Positions 20,646 to 31,699 are shown, counted from the first letter of the stretch. The stretch is 64,000 nt of DNA from Takakia lepidozioides (GCA_030704615.1 CM060732.1:68675053-68739052); one strand, 5' to 3'. The notes: generated by a model not told the origin, from the sequence alone. Numbers and translations: made by a program.

Positions 20646-20848
20646 GTGTTTATTTTAAAAAAAAAAACAAAAGGGGACGGAGGCCCTTTAAATCATATTA
20701 AAAGGAGTCTTGGAAAAAGTAACCAAGAACTTTGAGAATCGAAATGGATTATTTCAACTATTGAATTCAATTCATTTTAAATAATTGAACTGGGCCTTTA
20801 AAGAGAGGTGGCATAACTAAAAAGCTACTTCACCTTACCCTTTCATAA

Positions 20849-21742
20849 GGGGGTTGGGTAGCATGTGAGCAGGCTCACGTGAGCATTCTCATTCTCATGC
20901 TCACGTGAGCAGAAGAGGATATACCAGAAATTCCTAGAATATCTTGAAAAGATGCTATAGCGAAACTCAAATGTGCAATTTGTGCTCGAGCAAACTTGTG
21001 CTCACGTGAGCACAAACGAGACGAAGAGAAATAGACATGGGAGAAATAGGCACAAAATGAGTCATGAATATGGATGGGCATCCTATTTCTGTGGTTTATT
21101 TTTCTGTATGCACAAGCACAGAACAATGCGTTAGCGAAATAAAACAATCTCACATCGTCTCTTATATGCAAAACCAAACACAACACATTTTGGTTCGCCC
21201 ACGAAACCATAGGATAATGACCTACGCAGCGATACCTAGAGATTTCGCCGACGAAACCCAATATTTCGCAGGCAAAACCCATTATTTCGTTGACGAAATT
21301 TGTTATTTCATTGACAAAACCCATTATTTCGCTGGCAAAACTCGATACATTATTTTTTTTCGTTAACGAAACCCGTTGTTTGCCTCATTATATTAAATTG
21401 TTCAACTATTGTTTGGTATTTGTGTGTTTTGGATGGTGTTGGTTATTGTGACTTTGTTTTCCCTAATGTGTTATTCCTTTCTAGGATACCCAAACTGTTC
21501 ATATGTGGAACTTGGAGCTTGTACATATACATTATGGGTGCCTATTCCGCATTAGGGTTTTGGGTTAATAAGCACAGAAACCCTATAAATGCACCGTGTC
21601 TCTATATCCGCCATTGGTTTAATTCTGTTTTGAAAACATATAACTCATGTGACCGCGGATTAAAAACATAAAACCCCCGTGACCCTGGGTTTGTGCTCGC
21701 GTGAGCTCTGCTTAGCGCTGTGCTCACGTGCTACCAACCCCC
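20849..21742. mobile_element. Non-autonomous terminal-inverted-repeat element (~0.9 kb)
   Basis: The ends are GGGGGTTGGGTAGCATGTGAGC and, inverted on the right, GGGGGTTGGTAGCACGTGAGC. The flanks TTCATAA (20842-20848) and TTCAGAA (21743-21749) look like a 7-9-bp target duplication with a mismatch, compatible with hAT or Mutator-type movers. Inside are several GCTCACGTGAGC palindromes and a 21-bp repeat array (21245-21345). No transposase frame. Confidence 0.65.
21245..21345. repeat. 21-bp repeat array inside the TIR element
   Basis: About five units of the type GACGAAACCCAATATTTCGCA, with variants. They produce the periodic peptides seen on both strands. Probably non-coding. Confidence 0.7.
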
Positions 21743-22370
21743 TTCAGAAGTGGGTTCTATTCCTTTCAACTCTGTAGGAGCTCTATAGCCACCCAGCGGT
21801 TTTGTTTCTGAAGCTGACAATTCATGAGGAAACTGTTTGATCACATGAGGGCATCACTCATTGATTGCACTCAGCTTTGCACAATGAATTTTTTTTTTTG
21901 CATTGTGTTTTACTTACCTTTCTTAAACATCTTGTTATACCCATCATTGATGCGGTTTTGTTAGGCCGTTTTGAGCTTTAAAGCTAATACCAGATCCTGA
22001 CTATGAACCTACCGAGACTACACATCTCACATCATGGAGTTCATGTCAGGACACAAACAACCATTAACTTACTGCATTATTCATAGTAGATGTTGTGCGG
22101 CCCATGAATTGGAATACTCTAAATACTCAAATCAGCTTATATCACAAAATTGTTAAAATGGGACGCCAAAGATACCTCAACTCATGATGTGTGCAAGTTT
22201 TGATACCAGAGCAACACAAAAATAAGTTATATCATATTTTGTCGTGCATTTTGTAACTATCTCCAATATCAAACATCGAGTTGTCTTTGCCGTGAATTTA
22301 GGGTATTCTTGGGGGGCCTCCTTGTTAGATACAAAGAGCCTCTCACTTAAGGCCTATTTCCTTACCTTTC
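21743..22370. other. Unassigned AT-rich DNA
   Basis: No coding frame, repeat or RNA gene is evident in this stretch apart from homopolymer T runs. Confidence 0.5.
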
Positions 22371-22560
22371 ATAAATTGAACATTCTCTCCCCCCTCTTTC
22401 TAGGTGTCCTTACAGCCCGGGCCCACGTCTACTCAACAGCCCCCCCTTTTCTCTGGGGCTGCGGGTCCTTCCCGGGCTTTTCGACTCGCCTCCCACCAAC
22501 TTCGTTATGCCAGCTTCTCACTCCCCCATTCCTTTTTAAATGAAACTTGGGTTTTCATAT
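22370..22560 (+). repeat. Dispersed repeat, inverted copy at about 46190-46380
   Basis: TTCTAGGTGTCC, CAGCCCGGGC, CTACTC, the CTTCGT...GC...TTCTCAC segment and GAAACTTGGGTTT occur here. The same blocks appear reverse-complemented, in the same order, at 46190-46380. Probably one transposon or MITE family; ends not determined. Confidence 0.55.
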
Positions 22561-23032
22561 TAACTTGACGGTGTTCATCATTTTTTTCATATTTCCATGT
22601 GGTGCTAGGGTGAGGCCAAGAGTCTAATGTTTAAATGGAATTTGGATTCAAGGGCACATTTGATTTAAAAATCTCAACCTCTGTACAAATTAAATACACC
22701 ATTTCATTTTTTTCATTTTTTTTAATTGTTTTCAAAGGGAAACACCTGCCAAGGAGCGACAGCTCACATTTCATTCCAGATTTGAAAGGTCAAATAAATA
22801 GTAACTGAATGTCAAGTTGTTGTAAATGTAGGTCACATTGGGATTCAACATAAACTGTAGATATAACATTATTTTTGTCACTTAATCATGTGCATTGTTT
22901 CTTCTATCTTTCCAATGTACATTATCATTTCTTTCCTCCGAAAATCTAATATGTGGTTGAGAAGAAATTTAATTTGGGGCGAGACTTGAGACCCATTATC
23001 AGGCTGAAAAAATGAGAACAGCCCCATTTGCA

Positions 23033-23590
23033 AAATTTCGCTGAAAAAATGCAGATTTGATGGGGCTTCTTCTAAGTACACATGCTGGCCGGGTTGTGAA
23101 GCATATGACTAATTTTGGTGGCTAACTTATTCACATTTGGTGACTCAATATCCACATTTGCTAAAACAAATTGCCACGGTGGCTGCAACACTGCAACTTT
23201 TGGAACGAAGGGCCTTGTTACTCACAGCCACTAGATATTTCGAGATCAATATTGGATCCACGGCCCTGTTAGTCGCAAGTGTGAGACTCTACGGGTTTGG
23301 CGATTCTGGGGAGGGAGATGCGGAGGAGAGTCTCGGGGGAAGAGTCTCGACAGCGGCGGAGGACTAGTATATATATCCTCTGCCCTTCTCAGCCGCATCA
23401 GAGCTCCTAGTTTTGCAGTTGTCTCTAGGGATCATCCTCACGTTTGCATTTTGCATGTTTTTCTTCCCACTTTTAGTCCCCTCTATACTGACGTTAAGTA
23501 GCTTATCGAAAGCCTTCCAACCTTCAGTTTATTTGCTTGAGGTGTTACTCCTCGGATCCCTGTTGCAAGCATAGTCAGTTTATGTCCGCT
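23033..23590 (+). promoter_or_regulatory. Upstream and leader region of the F-box gene
   Basis: A TATATATAT box is at 23368-23376. It is followed by a leader shared with 49212-49330, 61716-61830 and (inverted) 18745-18880: CGCATCAGAGCTCCTAG, TTGCAGTTGTCTCTAG, TTTGCATTTTGCATGTTT and the TACTGACGT segment. The predicted start of transcription is about 23400. This block has been duplicated at least four times in the window. Confidence 0.6.
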
Positions 23591-23664
23591 TGAAAGAACT
23601 CTCAGTCTCAGTGCAGCATTACCCGCAGGCTCAGATCTCAGTTTCTCTCGATCAGCTTGTGAGA

Positions 23665-24927
23665 ATGGATCAGTGTAACCGAACCAACGTCCACAACAAT
23701 GTAGCTTTTCCTCATGAACTTGTGGACAATCTGGAGTCTGTGTTTGCGAGGCTTCCTGCTCATGACGTAGCCAGAAGTCTGTGCGTGTGTAAAGCATGGA
23801 ATCAAGTGGACATCTTGTCCAGAGAGTTTTCCGATCTGCGTTTGTCGTTGAAGACCGAAGATTGGTATTTTCCTACAGCTATGGTTGGGTTGGACAGTAT
23901 GGACTCTGGGCCGCAGGAATGGATAGGCTTCCATCACCCATCAAACACTTGGCGCAAGCTGCCGTCTTTACCAGCTCCTCTGGGAAAATGTGTGATTGTA
24001 ACAGGATCTGGAGGACTACTCTGCGTCCAAGACAAGTCTTGCGAGGATTTCTGGCTCAGTCCCCTGTTTGTTTGTAACCCGATAACCAAGAGGTGGAAAG
24101 AGCTTCCTAGATTGCCAGCACCTACCGAAGCCTCCAGCTCATCACCTGGGTCATCACCAGTTGTCAAGCATATGCTGATCGACCAGGGTACTAACGATGG
24201 TTGGGGTTCCTACAGGATTATTTTCCTCTGGTCGTGGATCATGTATGAGTACTCCTCACAAACGAATGTGTGGAGAATACAGGAATTTGCTCTTGTTTCC
24301 ACATCTGCACAATTGCACCCAGGTAGTGCAGTGTGGGAGGGGATGATCTACTGCATTCTGGTCGAACGGGAGGAGTTTGGTGACAGTGCATACGAAGTTA
24401 GAGCTTTTGATATTCAACGCTGTGTCTGGATGGAGGAGACCTACGCACTGCACCCGGTTGAGGCGACTGACGAGTTTTTGAGTACCAGGCCCTACCAACC
24501 ACAACTGCTGGTTTGCAGAGGTATGCTTTTAGCTGTGTTCGCCACCTTCCTTGACATGGATGAAATCAGGATGGAGGACATTACACCTGTTGACTTAAGC
24601 GGCGCTGACCTTTGTGGTATCTTACTGTTGAAGCTCGATCTTCGAGTGAAAGAATTCGTCTATCAAGAGATTGGCGTTCCACCGAACTTGTGTGTAGCCC
24701 ATGATCTCGAGGGGTATGGTGATCTTGATCAATGGGTAGGCCATTACTCTCCAGGGGGAGACACACTATGGTTGGCAAACGAGGAGTACCTCATCAAATA
24801 TGAGAATTTGGACCTTTGGGGGATTGACCACATTGGAAAGGACACCAGATTTCCCAGACTCATGGACGAAGACTACATGCTGTTCAACGACTGTGCATTC
24901 TACCCTTCCTTGATAGCAAAACCATGA
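23665..24927 (+). CDS. F-box protein with kelch/F-box-associated-like C-terminal region
   Basis: A 420-residue intact frame. Residues 14-58 (FPHELVDNLESVFARLPAHDVARSLCVCKAWNQV) form an F-box, which would bind SKP1 in an SCF ubiquitin ligase. The rest has kelch or F-box-associated features: WIGFHHPSNTWRKLPSLP, LFVCNPITKRWKELPRLP, MYEYSSQTNVWRIQEF and AFDIQRCVW. These are the W-x-x-L-P/N-P-x-T-x-x-W pattern of substrate-recruiting domains. I start at the ATG at 23665 rather than 23590 because the paralogue at 49596 starts at the equivalent codon with no conserved coding upstream. The substrate is unknown. Broken copies are at 49596-50816 and 61975-62330. Confidence 0.85.
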   Translation: MDQCNRTNVHNNVAFPHELVDNLESVFARLPAHDVARSLCVCKAWNQVDILSREFSDLRLSLKTEDWYFPTAMVGLDSMDSGPQEWIGFHHPSNTWRKLPSLPAPLGKCVIVTGSGGLLCVQDKSCEDFWLSPLFVCNPITKRWKELPRLPAPTEASSSSPGSSPVVKHMLIDQGTNDGWGSYRIIFLWSWIMYEYSSQTNVWRIQEFALVSTSAQLHPGSAVWEGMIYCILVEREEFGDSAYEVRAFDIQRCVWMEETYALHPVEATDEFLSTRPYQPQLLVCRGMLLAVFATFLDMDEIRMEDITPVDLSGADLCGILLLKLDLRVKEFVYQEIGVPPNLCVAHDLEGYGDLDQWVGHYSPGGDTLWLANEEYLIKYENLDLWGIDHIGKDTRFPRLMDEDYMLFNDCAFYPSLIAKP

Positions 24928-25360
24928 CTACCTTATGTAGTTATTATGGATGCACAAATTGTGCATAAACTGTGATTTTGTCAATTTGATGTACCTTCGC
25001 GTTGAAACCAGTAAAGAGGGACTTCTAGGATGTAGTTTCGCTTAATCTCAGCAAAGAAGCTTTGAAAGAGGTAATCTCTTAAGAGTTTGCATTTGGTACC
25101 TATCACTGTTTGCACTGACTGTTTCAGTAAACGGATTTTCCTTGTGTACAGCAAGTCTTGAATCAAGAGTGATGTCCCTTCAGTGTGATTTCCAAGAAAG
25201 TACTTTCACATAGCCAATCCATCCTCTTTCATTTTCTTTCATCTCAGACACATTATCACACAAAGTGCACCATCTCCTCAAAAGATAGAGGACAAATCTT
25301 ACGATGGAGGTTACATTACTTACAACTAAGGATATGAGGTTGCACTCCATGCACATATCA
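24928..25360. other. 3' flank of the F-box gene, no gene seen
   Basis: It includes sequence shared with the flank of the 50-kb copy (ACTTCTAGGATG/ACTTCTAGGATC; AGCTTTGAAAGAGGTAATC; CAGTAAACGGA), showing that the duplication extends past the stop codon. Confidence 0.6.
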
Positions 25361-25745
25361 CAACCACAATGATCAGTGCTGTTTCATTTTCCCAGCTGTT
25401 CCTCCATCTCCTCTCATGGAGATCGAAGCCTCTAAAGCATCTCTACCACACCCTTACTGAGCATATCCTGCTTGCAATCATCAAGATCCATGAAACTACA
25501 TCTTGTTCAGCCGTAATGTGCATCCTTTACTCCCACATGTTGTATACATGTTCACAAGGGTATTCTCCACATTAATAATAAAAGACGACAGTGCAGCCTT
25601 GGTGATGTCAGAATGGACATTTTCGCCTTTTCCAAAGCTCCTAGGGGGCGCACGCATTGAGAATGCAGGTGAATGTGACCCTGTTGGGTATCACTCCATT
25701 ATGTTGCATTCGATAATGTGGGCCTGCACTACTCTATTTCATTAA
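25360..25745 (-). pseudogene. Remnant of a PPR gene (heavily decayed)
   Basis: It resembles, in order, the minus-strand PPR relic at 51381-52204: CCTCTAAAGCATCTCTACCACACCC..ACTGAGCATATCCTGC, GATCCATGAAACT and AACAAGGGTATTCTCCA-like stretches. It lies at the same position relative to the F-box gene. No usable frame remains. Confidence 0.5.
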
Positions 25746-26470
25746 GCAGAAATATGTTTGGCTTGAATCCACTGTCAATAATGTAGGCCTGCACCTGCTT
25801 CCCCTCAGAGACGCCTTTCATGTTGATGCACTCCTGCAAGAGACAAACATAAGTGTTGCAGTAACCTGAATGCCTCGTTCGTTCAAAATGTGCAGCACCT
25901 TCTTAAGTCATCCTGCCTTATGCAGTGTCCTGGCATCCCCACAAGAACCAGCAGACTTCTTACTCGTTCCCTTTCTTGGTCCTCTAGCAGTGGTGAAGGT
26001 GGAGGTGCTACCCCGGCTGCCAGCGTAATCTGCACACACGACTGTGCCTGATTCAACCCCGCCATACTGCATGATCAGGCTTCTAATCTAATGATAGACT
26101 ATCACAGTCACCTACTTTTGAGGATAGTCACAGTGCTGTCGTATTATGGTGAACCAGTCTCTACATTAACAGTGTATGAACAAGGTAACCACCCAACCTA
26201 GAATCCTCTTCTTGCCACTTGCTAAGGAGTATTCTCTAAGTCCTGTAGCCTTCTATGTTCTCAGCTTTGCTCTTCTAGGACAGGCCTGTATCTCCTCCAG
26301 AGTTTCACATCAGGTCCTCCTAAATACCCCCCCAGGACTCCCCCCCTTTGGTATTCCCTTGCTTGCTAACCCAAACCCTTGGACTTTGCCATTCTGACTG
26401 TTCACCTTCCCTTGCGTAGTCATATGTCTCTTCAGTTTCTGATATGACTTTCTATTTTCAGCCTTGGTTA
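25746..26470. other. Unassigned DNA
   Basis: No frame with coding character, no repeat family and no RNA gene recognised. Confidence 0.4.
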
Positions 26471-26479
26471 GCCACTAAC

Positions 26480-26830
26480 CTAGGCCTACTAACCTAGTCT
26501 GTGACAGCATAAACTGGTCCAATGCAATCTTTTGCAAGTGGGTATCTTCCAGTCTTGGATCACCATAAGAAAAATACCTTGTGGTATTTTCTCCCTGGAG
26601 CTCCATTGACTCCATCGAGAATCCAACCATCACCAGACTGTGCTTCATCTTGTAAACACAGAGGGTGCTCAATCCAATGTACCACCTTCGTGCCCTCAGG
26701 TGCAAAATTTGGCGATTTCCGGACTTTCCTGGGGAAATCAGCAGTGGCAGCAGAGGACCCATAGCTTCAACCACAGCCATGTATAGACCAGGCTACAACC
26801 ACCAAGCTCCACAATCATTGCTTCAAACAA
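26480..26830 (-). pseudogene. Unrecognised coding fragment related to 18155-18320
   Basis: One minus-strand frame gives ADFPRKVRKSPNFAPEGTKV, then WIEHPLCLQDEAQSGDGWIL, then PGRKYHKVFFLW with a stop, then SKTGRYPLAKDCIGP. The composition looks protein-like, and the first part is shared with 18.2 kb. I do not recognise the family. Confidence 0.3.
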
Positions 26831-27189
26831 CGAGACGCAATTTTGAGCAGAATGATTGTGGCATTACTGCCGATCAACAAGTTTCTTATCCCCAAGGTTA
26901 ACCACTACGGCAGGGTGACAAGACTTGCCTCCTCAACTCAGAGAAAAATCTCTGCTCTGCTTACCCTTGGACTGAAAGAAGATTGAGTAGCAAGAGACAA
27001 AGCCTCACCTTCAGAGACCTGTTGTCCCACTGTCGCTAAGGATATGACACGACATCCGGCGAAACCCCTTCTATCCTGAGTGCTTGGCCATGCAAACACC
27101 ACTTCAGACATCTTCATCACCTCCTAATTGAAGGTGCCTAGGGAGTGGTAGAGGAGGCACACAAAAAATTAAGCTCCCTCACTCTGTAT

Positions 27190-27215
27190 CTCTCTCTCTC
27201 TCTCTCTCTCTCAAT
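27190..27215. repeat. (CT)n microsatellite
   Basis: An uninterrupted TCTCTC run. A similar run lies at 30905-30925, and both are followed by related sequence (TAAGTC.TACTACC..C.TCAGCC). Confidence 0.9.
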
Positions 27216-27990
27216 TCATTGTCCTGGGTACTCTCACCAGAGAGATGCCCTCTTCAAATCCATCAAGGGAATTGTGCCTGTACCTCTGTTTACCAACTTT
27301 GAAAGTCTCCAGGCTGAGCCAAAACCCCATGCCCTTTTGGGGCCTAGTTATTGGGCAAACCACACACAGCAGATTGATGCTTGTGGGAAGGAATTTCTAG
27401 AGGATATCTGGAAAAATCGGATCAATTGTCTGTTCCAAGGTAAGTCATACTACCGGCGTCAGCCTCTGACAAAGGTAGTTCTGTCCCTTTGTGTTCCACT
27501 TAAACTGGGCACGGGGTCAATGGCCACAAGGCTATGGCAAGCGTCTTATGAGTACATTCTTAATGCAATGAAAAAATGAGAAACATGTGAGAAATTTCCA
27601 ATGCTTCAGGGGTTGCTGAGTCTTCTGCGTGTAATTTTGCTTGCATGAGAAAAGAAGACAATAAGGCACACACTTAAGACAAAGAGATACTTTTGTACCT
27701 TTCTTCTGTTTCCCCGGATCGTGGGGAGACGTCATAACCATCACTTGCAAGGGTCTCAATGTCGGCACTGCCCAGCTGAATGTCCATGTCCGCTCCACAG
27801 CCTGGCTACGGAACACCAACCATGTCTCAATACAGAAGAATCTGCAGATTCTAAACCAGTATGGCTCTTTTGGTATTCCATACCTGGCCCCTTAATGAGA
27901 CCAGGATCGGCTCGTTCAGAAAACAGAGCCTTGTCTCTGGTCGATATGCATAGCATGTGAGGGTCAAGGCCACTGGACGGATGAACGGAT
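27216..27990. other. Dispersed-repeat remnants, no intact gene
   Basis: 27438-27560 recurs at about 30950-31080: TAAGTC(A/T)TACTACC, CTGACA(A/G)AGGTAG, TTCTGTCCCTTT and GTCAATGGCCACAAGGCTA(C/T)GGCAA. An open frame over 27145-27579 is not recognised as a protein family. The remainder is unassigned. Confidence 0.4.
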
Positions 27991-28183
27991 GGATTGAACG
28001 GATGAACTGGCCCTCGGTAAGATAGGCCCACGGGAATCCACGCAGTGTGGTCCACAGCAGCAGCTCCTCTTATCTGCGGACAGCGAGGAAGAAGAGGAAG
28101 AGAGAGAGAGAGAAGACGGAGACGAGATCTACTTACAGACTGGAAGGCGGAGGAGCTGTCTGCGCATCGTTGGGGGGTCTGCA
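27990..28183 (+). promoter_or_regulatory. Upstream and leader region of the RIQ-like gene
   Basis: It contains TAGGCCCACG (site-II-like GGCCCA) near 28024, CTCTTATCTGC (inverse GATAAG, an I-box common in light-responsive photosynthesis genes) near 28066, and a GA-rich leader (AAGAGAGAGAGAGAGAAG) near 28095. No TATA box is evident, which is common for such genes. Confidence 0.4.
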
Positions 28184-28819
28184 ATGGCGAGTACAGCGCA
28201 GGCGGGGTTGATGGCATTACAGTGCCGGGGCTTTGCGGGGCCCGCCTCTCTGGGATCCGCACAATGCATCGCTTTCAAAGGTTTGGGCTTTGCCCCCCTT
28301 CGTGGGTCCCGTGGTACTAGTGAAAGGCGCCAATCGAAGGAGAGCTTGCAAATCCGAGCTATGGCACCCAAGAAGAAAGTGAATGCCTACGATGCTGGAT
28401 GGAGCAAGCAATGGTTTGGAGCTGGAATTTTCGCTGAAAACACCGAGACTGAGCCTGTTAACATTGTGAAAAAATTAGAGAAGAAGAAGCTTTTGAGCCA
28501 AGTGGAAAAGGCAGGCCTGCTCTCCAAGGCAGAGAGCGCTGGCCTGTCTCTCTCTACCATTGAAAAGCTGGGTTTGCTTTCGAAAGCCGAAGACCTGGGA
28601 CTTTTGAGCCTGGCAGAGAAATTCGCCACGGCTTCTCCGCCAGTTCTGGCATCTCTCTCTCTCCCTCTATTTGTGGCATCCATAGCCACCATTGTCTTCG
28701 TCCCTGATGACTCTCCTACTTTGGTGATTGCACAGAACTTCGTTGCTGCCCTACTGCTTGCTGGAGCTGGAGGCTTGTTTATAGGATCAATTTTGCTTAG
28801 TGGATTGCAAGAAGAATAA
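28184..28819 (+). CDS. RIQ1/RIQ2-like (DUF1118) chloroplast grana membrane protein
   Basis: A 211-residue intact frame. Residues 1-59 are a Ser/Ala/Arg-rich chloroplast transit peptide. The mature part opens with APKKKVNAYDAGWSKQWFGAGIF and is followed by short leucine/serine repeats (LLSQVEKAG, LLSKAESAG, LLSKAEDLG). Two C-terminal membrane helices (about 152-173 and 178-204) are separated by VPDDSPTLV, ending GSILLSGLQEE. This order matches Arabidopsis RIQ1/RIQ2, thylakoid proteins that affect grana stacking, LHCII organisation and non-photochemical quenching. The length fits the family. No intron is visible. It sits alone between transposon-rich regions and looks functional. Whether it is orthologous to RIQ1 or RIQ2 cannot be told. 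Confidence 0.85.
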   Translation: MASTAQAGLMALQCRGFAGPASLGSAQCIAFKGLGFAPLRGSRGTSERRQSKESLQIRAMAPKKKVNAYDAGWSKQWFGAGIFAENTETEPVNIVKKLEKKKLLSQVEKAGLLSKAESAGLSLSTIEKLGLLSKAEDLGLLSLAEKFATASPPVLASLSLPLFVASIATIVFVPDDSPTLVIAQNFVAALLLAGAGGLFIGSILLSGLQEE

Positions 28820-29620
28820 AGGAATTCGCGATTCTCTTGATTCCACTGTGCCTGCATATTGTTGCAAGTTATTCCGGCTGCCATTTGTCTTTCCAATGTC
28901 GTCACCTGTCTGATGAAGTCTTTCTCGACTGAAGCATTTCGGTGGACAGTTTCATTGACTTCAACACTTCTTTAGCCATTCACAACGAGCAGATTGTGTC
29001 TACTATCCTACTACCAAAAGATGTGGTCGAATGCAGTCGATGAATAACTGGTTGTAGCAACATTCCTCCCTTAAGCTCCCTACGTGAAGTCAAGGTCAGA
29101 TGGTGGGTTCAGGTGCAACCTCTCTCTGTATTCTGGAATCTGAGGACTCAGAAAGACAATGTAGTTTGCAGTTAACACTATCACTGGGTGTGTGTGCCAA
29201 TCTCAGCAATGAAAGTCTTTTTTGGCTAGCTGACCCATAAAGTATTGGCATGTCTGTATATCCTTTTGATTGGCTTCTCACCAGCTTCAAGCGGGATTCA
29301 ATACCTTAACTTAGGGTTCCTGAGGACAAGAAAATGTCAGGTTTGGAGCCTCGCACAGGGATTTACCAAGTTCAGCATTGAACTCTATCTTTGGTTTGGC
29401 TATTGAGAAGGTTCTTTCTTCCTCTTTCCTTTGGCTGCCTGTCTTTCTTACAACAGAGTGTGCCATCTTCATGGCTGGCCAATCTCACTTCTCCTATTTG
29501 ACTTGCTTTCTCCCTCTCCCATGTACTGTTTGAAGCAGTGTGAGGGGCAAGTTCTGCAGGGATTGGAAAAAGAATACCTGGACAAATTCCATGGGCCATT
29601 CAAGTTCTGCTGTGAATTCC
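28820..29620. other. 3' flank of the RIQ-like gene, no gene seen
   Basis: The stop is followed by a leader-free AT/GC-balanced stretch. No further coding frame or repeat recognised. Confidence 0.5.
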
Positions 29621-30715
29621 CGGTAAAGAAGCTTGCAGGCCAGCACAGGCTGCATAATCTGGCGCGTCACCACTGGCTGAGCCCCAGCAGACTGAGCCAA
29701 GAACCCAAGCAACACCTATATTGAATTCAGAGGAGCAGACAAAAAACAAAAAGGTAAACAACAAGTCAAGTACGTTTGTGCCATTTTCACAACTGAGGAT
29801 AAGAACGCGCAAGGTAGACAAGGAAGGCTGCAATGTGGCATCAATCTTTGCTCCTTGCATGTGCCTAAAAGCTTCAGCAGATTATGGCCGTGATTGGGAC
29901 CTAGGATAAGGAGCCTCAGTCACCTTTAACGTCCAAGGAGAATGAATGCCTCTGGAAGTTTTTTGGAGATGTATAAGCAACTAAGAACATGGTACCGACT
30001 CGGACTGAGCGGGTGTTTTGCTAATTCTTCCAGAGTACCCGCCAAAGTATTGTCCAGACCCTCCGCGTCTTCTTGCCGCCCACGCACTCCACACAGATCT
30101 TATTATATCTAAAACTGCAAGAAGGCCAGAAAGCTTATCATCAAGGGGAGTTAAGCAATCCAATAGTGGACACTCTGGAGTCCAATACAACCCACTAATA
30201 TGGTGAAAGGTTATCAAGATGGATCAGAGATGGTGGAAACAAGGTAGAGTTAACTCATTGAGGAGTTAAGTCTGCCCCAATACTCTTCTATGCAAAGGAG
30301 GGAAGCCATCCAACATCCTTGTAGAGCAAATCTGATGCATAACCCCCAGGCACTCAGCTGATATTACCCTGGGTTTGAATCAGCCATAATTGTGGTCTGA
30401 GTAAATTCAGCATTGAATCAGGCTGTCACAGCCCCACTTTAGCTTTTGAACTCAGGGTTTAGGGTTTAAAATATAAGGTGCTCATACTATCTCAAAAATC
30501 ACTCAAAACCCCAATGTGTAGATAGTGGTGAGGTGATGAATTGCCTTCATCAAAGCCAAGAGTTGTCGCCTGGAAAAAGTGCCTGGTCAAAGAGAGCTCA
30601 CTGGGAACAAACGCACAAGAGACAAATACAGGGTTTAAAACAAGTCATCCACAAAGAACTTCCACACTGAAATCAGCCTGCCCAGGAGAGGCTCAGAGCT
30701 TAAGGTCAAATAACG
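29620..30715. repeat. ~1.1-kb dispersed repeat, inverted copy at 62460-63560
   Basis: Reverse-complement matches are clear at both ends and inside: GAAGCTTGCAGGCC..CAGCACAGGCTGCATAATCTGG (29627) versus about 63540; GACTCGGACTGAGCGG versus 63160; GCCAAGAGTTGTCGCCTGG (30557) versus 62580; TCCACAAAGAACTTCCACAC (30648) versus 62505. No retroelement or transposase frame is recognised. Probably a non-autonomous element; boundaries approximate. Confidence 0.75.
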
Positions 30716-31370
30716 TATTATGAGTACATTCTCTCTAGAAAAAGGCCACCAAAACTGCAGCACCATCTCTGAGAGACAGACAAGTCGAAGTAGCTCCAGA
30801 GACCCTACCCGGTGTACCGACTCTTGGCTGCCTTCTCTTGTCTCTTTTGCGCACACCTAGGGAAAACACAACAAAAGACATGTCAGGTTCTGCAGGTCTT
30901 AACCTCCCTCTCTCTCTCTCTCTCCGGATTAATTCTTTATATGGAGGTAAGTCTTACTACCAACATCAGCCCCTGACAGAGGTAGGTTCTGTCCCTTTTG
31001 TTCCCGCTCAAACTGGGCGCGGAGTCAATGGCCACAAGGCTACGGCAAACAACGTCTTATGAGTACAATCTCTCTCTGGACACTAGACTACTTCTAACAA
31101 CATCTTATGAGTACATTCTCTGGGCTGAGCAAGCCCCAAACAGGGGATGAAGGCACACAAAGACTGAATTGTGCATAGTGGCATGCAGTAGGAGCTTACT
31201 TCTTCAAACTATTGTGGGAAGTCTGAATTCAAGCCCCAATACCTTGTCTCTCCTCTAAGAGGCGTGAGATGAAGAAGTACAGTCCTGATACATAAAAAGT
31301 GGTAAATCCTCAGGAGAAGAAATCACTTACACGGAAAAAATAGCCCAGCTTATCATTATAGTCAGACACA
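30716..31370. other. Unassigned DNA with (CT)n and repeat remnants
   Basis: It includes the second copy of the 27.4-kb fragment (30950-31080) and a CT run (30905-30925). No gene. Confidence 0.4.
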
Positions 31371-31378
31371 TCCTTCCA

Positions 31379-31640
31379 TTGCTTCCTGATGCTTATCTGC
31401 ACCCTCATACCAGGTTAACGAGATCAACCCCCACCTTGCCCAACATATCTTTCGCTCCTCCCCCTCCAGATTTCAGGTGTTTATGGCCAACGGCTATGAC
31501 TTTGTCCTGTAGGTCAAATACATACTGTCTTTGTTGTATCGAAACTGAAGAACACTACTTCTTTGACTGCCGTCTTTACTATGAGATCCGTGGGAGATTC
31601 CACTGTCTATTCCATGAGACCCAATCTCCCACTTAAGTCT
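31379..31640 (+). pseudogene. LINE ORF2 C-terminal zinc-finger fragment
   Basis: The frame contains FRCLWPTAMTLSCRSNTYCLCCIETEEHYFFDCRLY in part: CLCC..ETEEHYFFDC, a C-x2-C-x7-H-x4-C finger. It is followed by EIRGRFHCLF, typical of the C-terminus of plant LINE reverse transcriptases (zf-RVT). Only this fragment remains; no reverse transcriptase core nearby. Confidence 0.55.
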
Positions 31641-31699
31641 TCCATTATGAGGATCAGAAATGCTTGGCAGCTTATCTGCACGAAGCTTTGACCCTTAGG

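Noticed and set aside
23638-23937. Antisense 99-codon ORF opposite the F-box gene, also open at 49566-49865
   Set aside because: Its conservation is explained by conservation of the overlapping F-box coding strand. No motif and no promoter seen.
28387-28905. Antisense 172-codon ORF opposite the RIQ-like gene
   Set aside because: It is a shadow frame of a clearly recognised gene.
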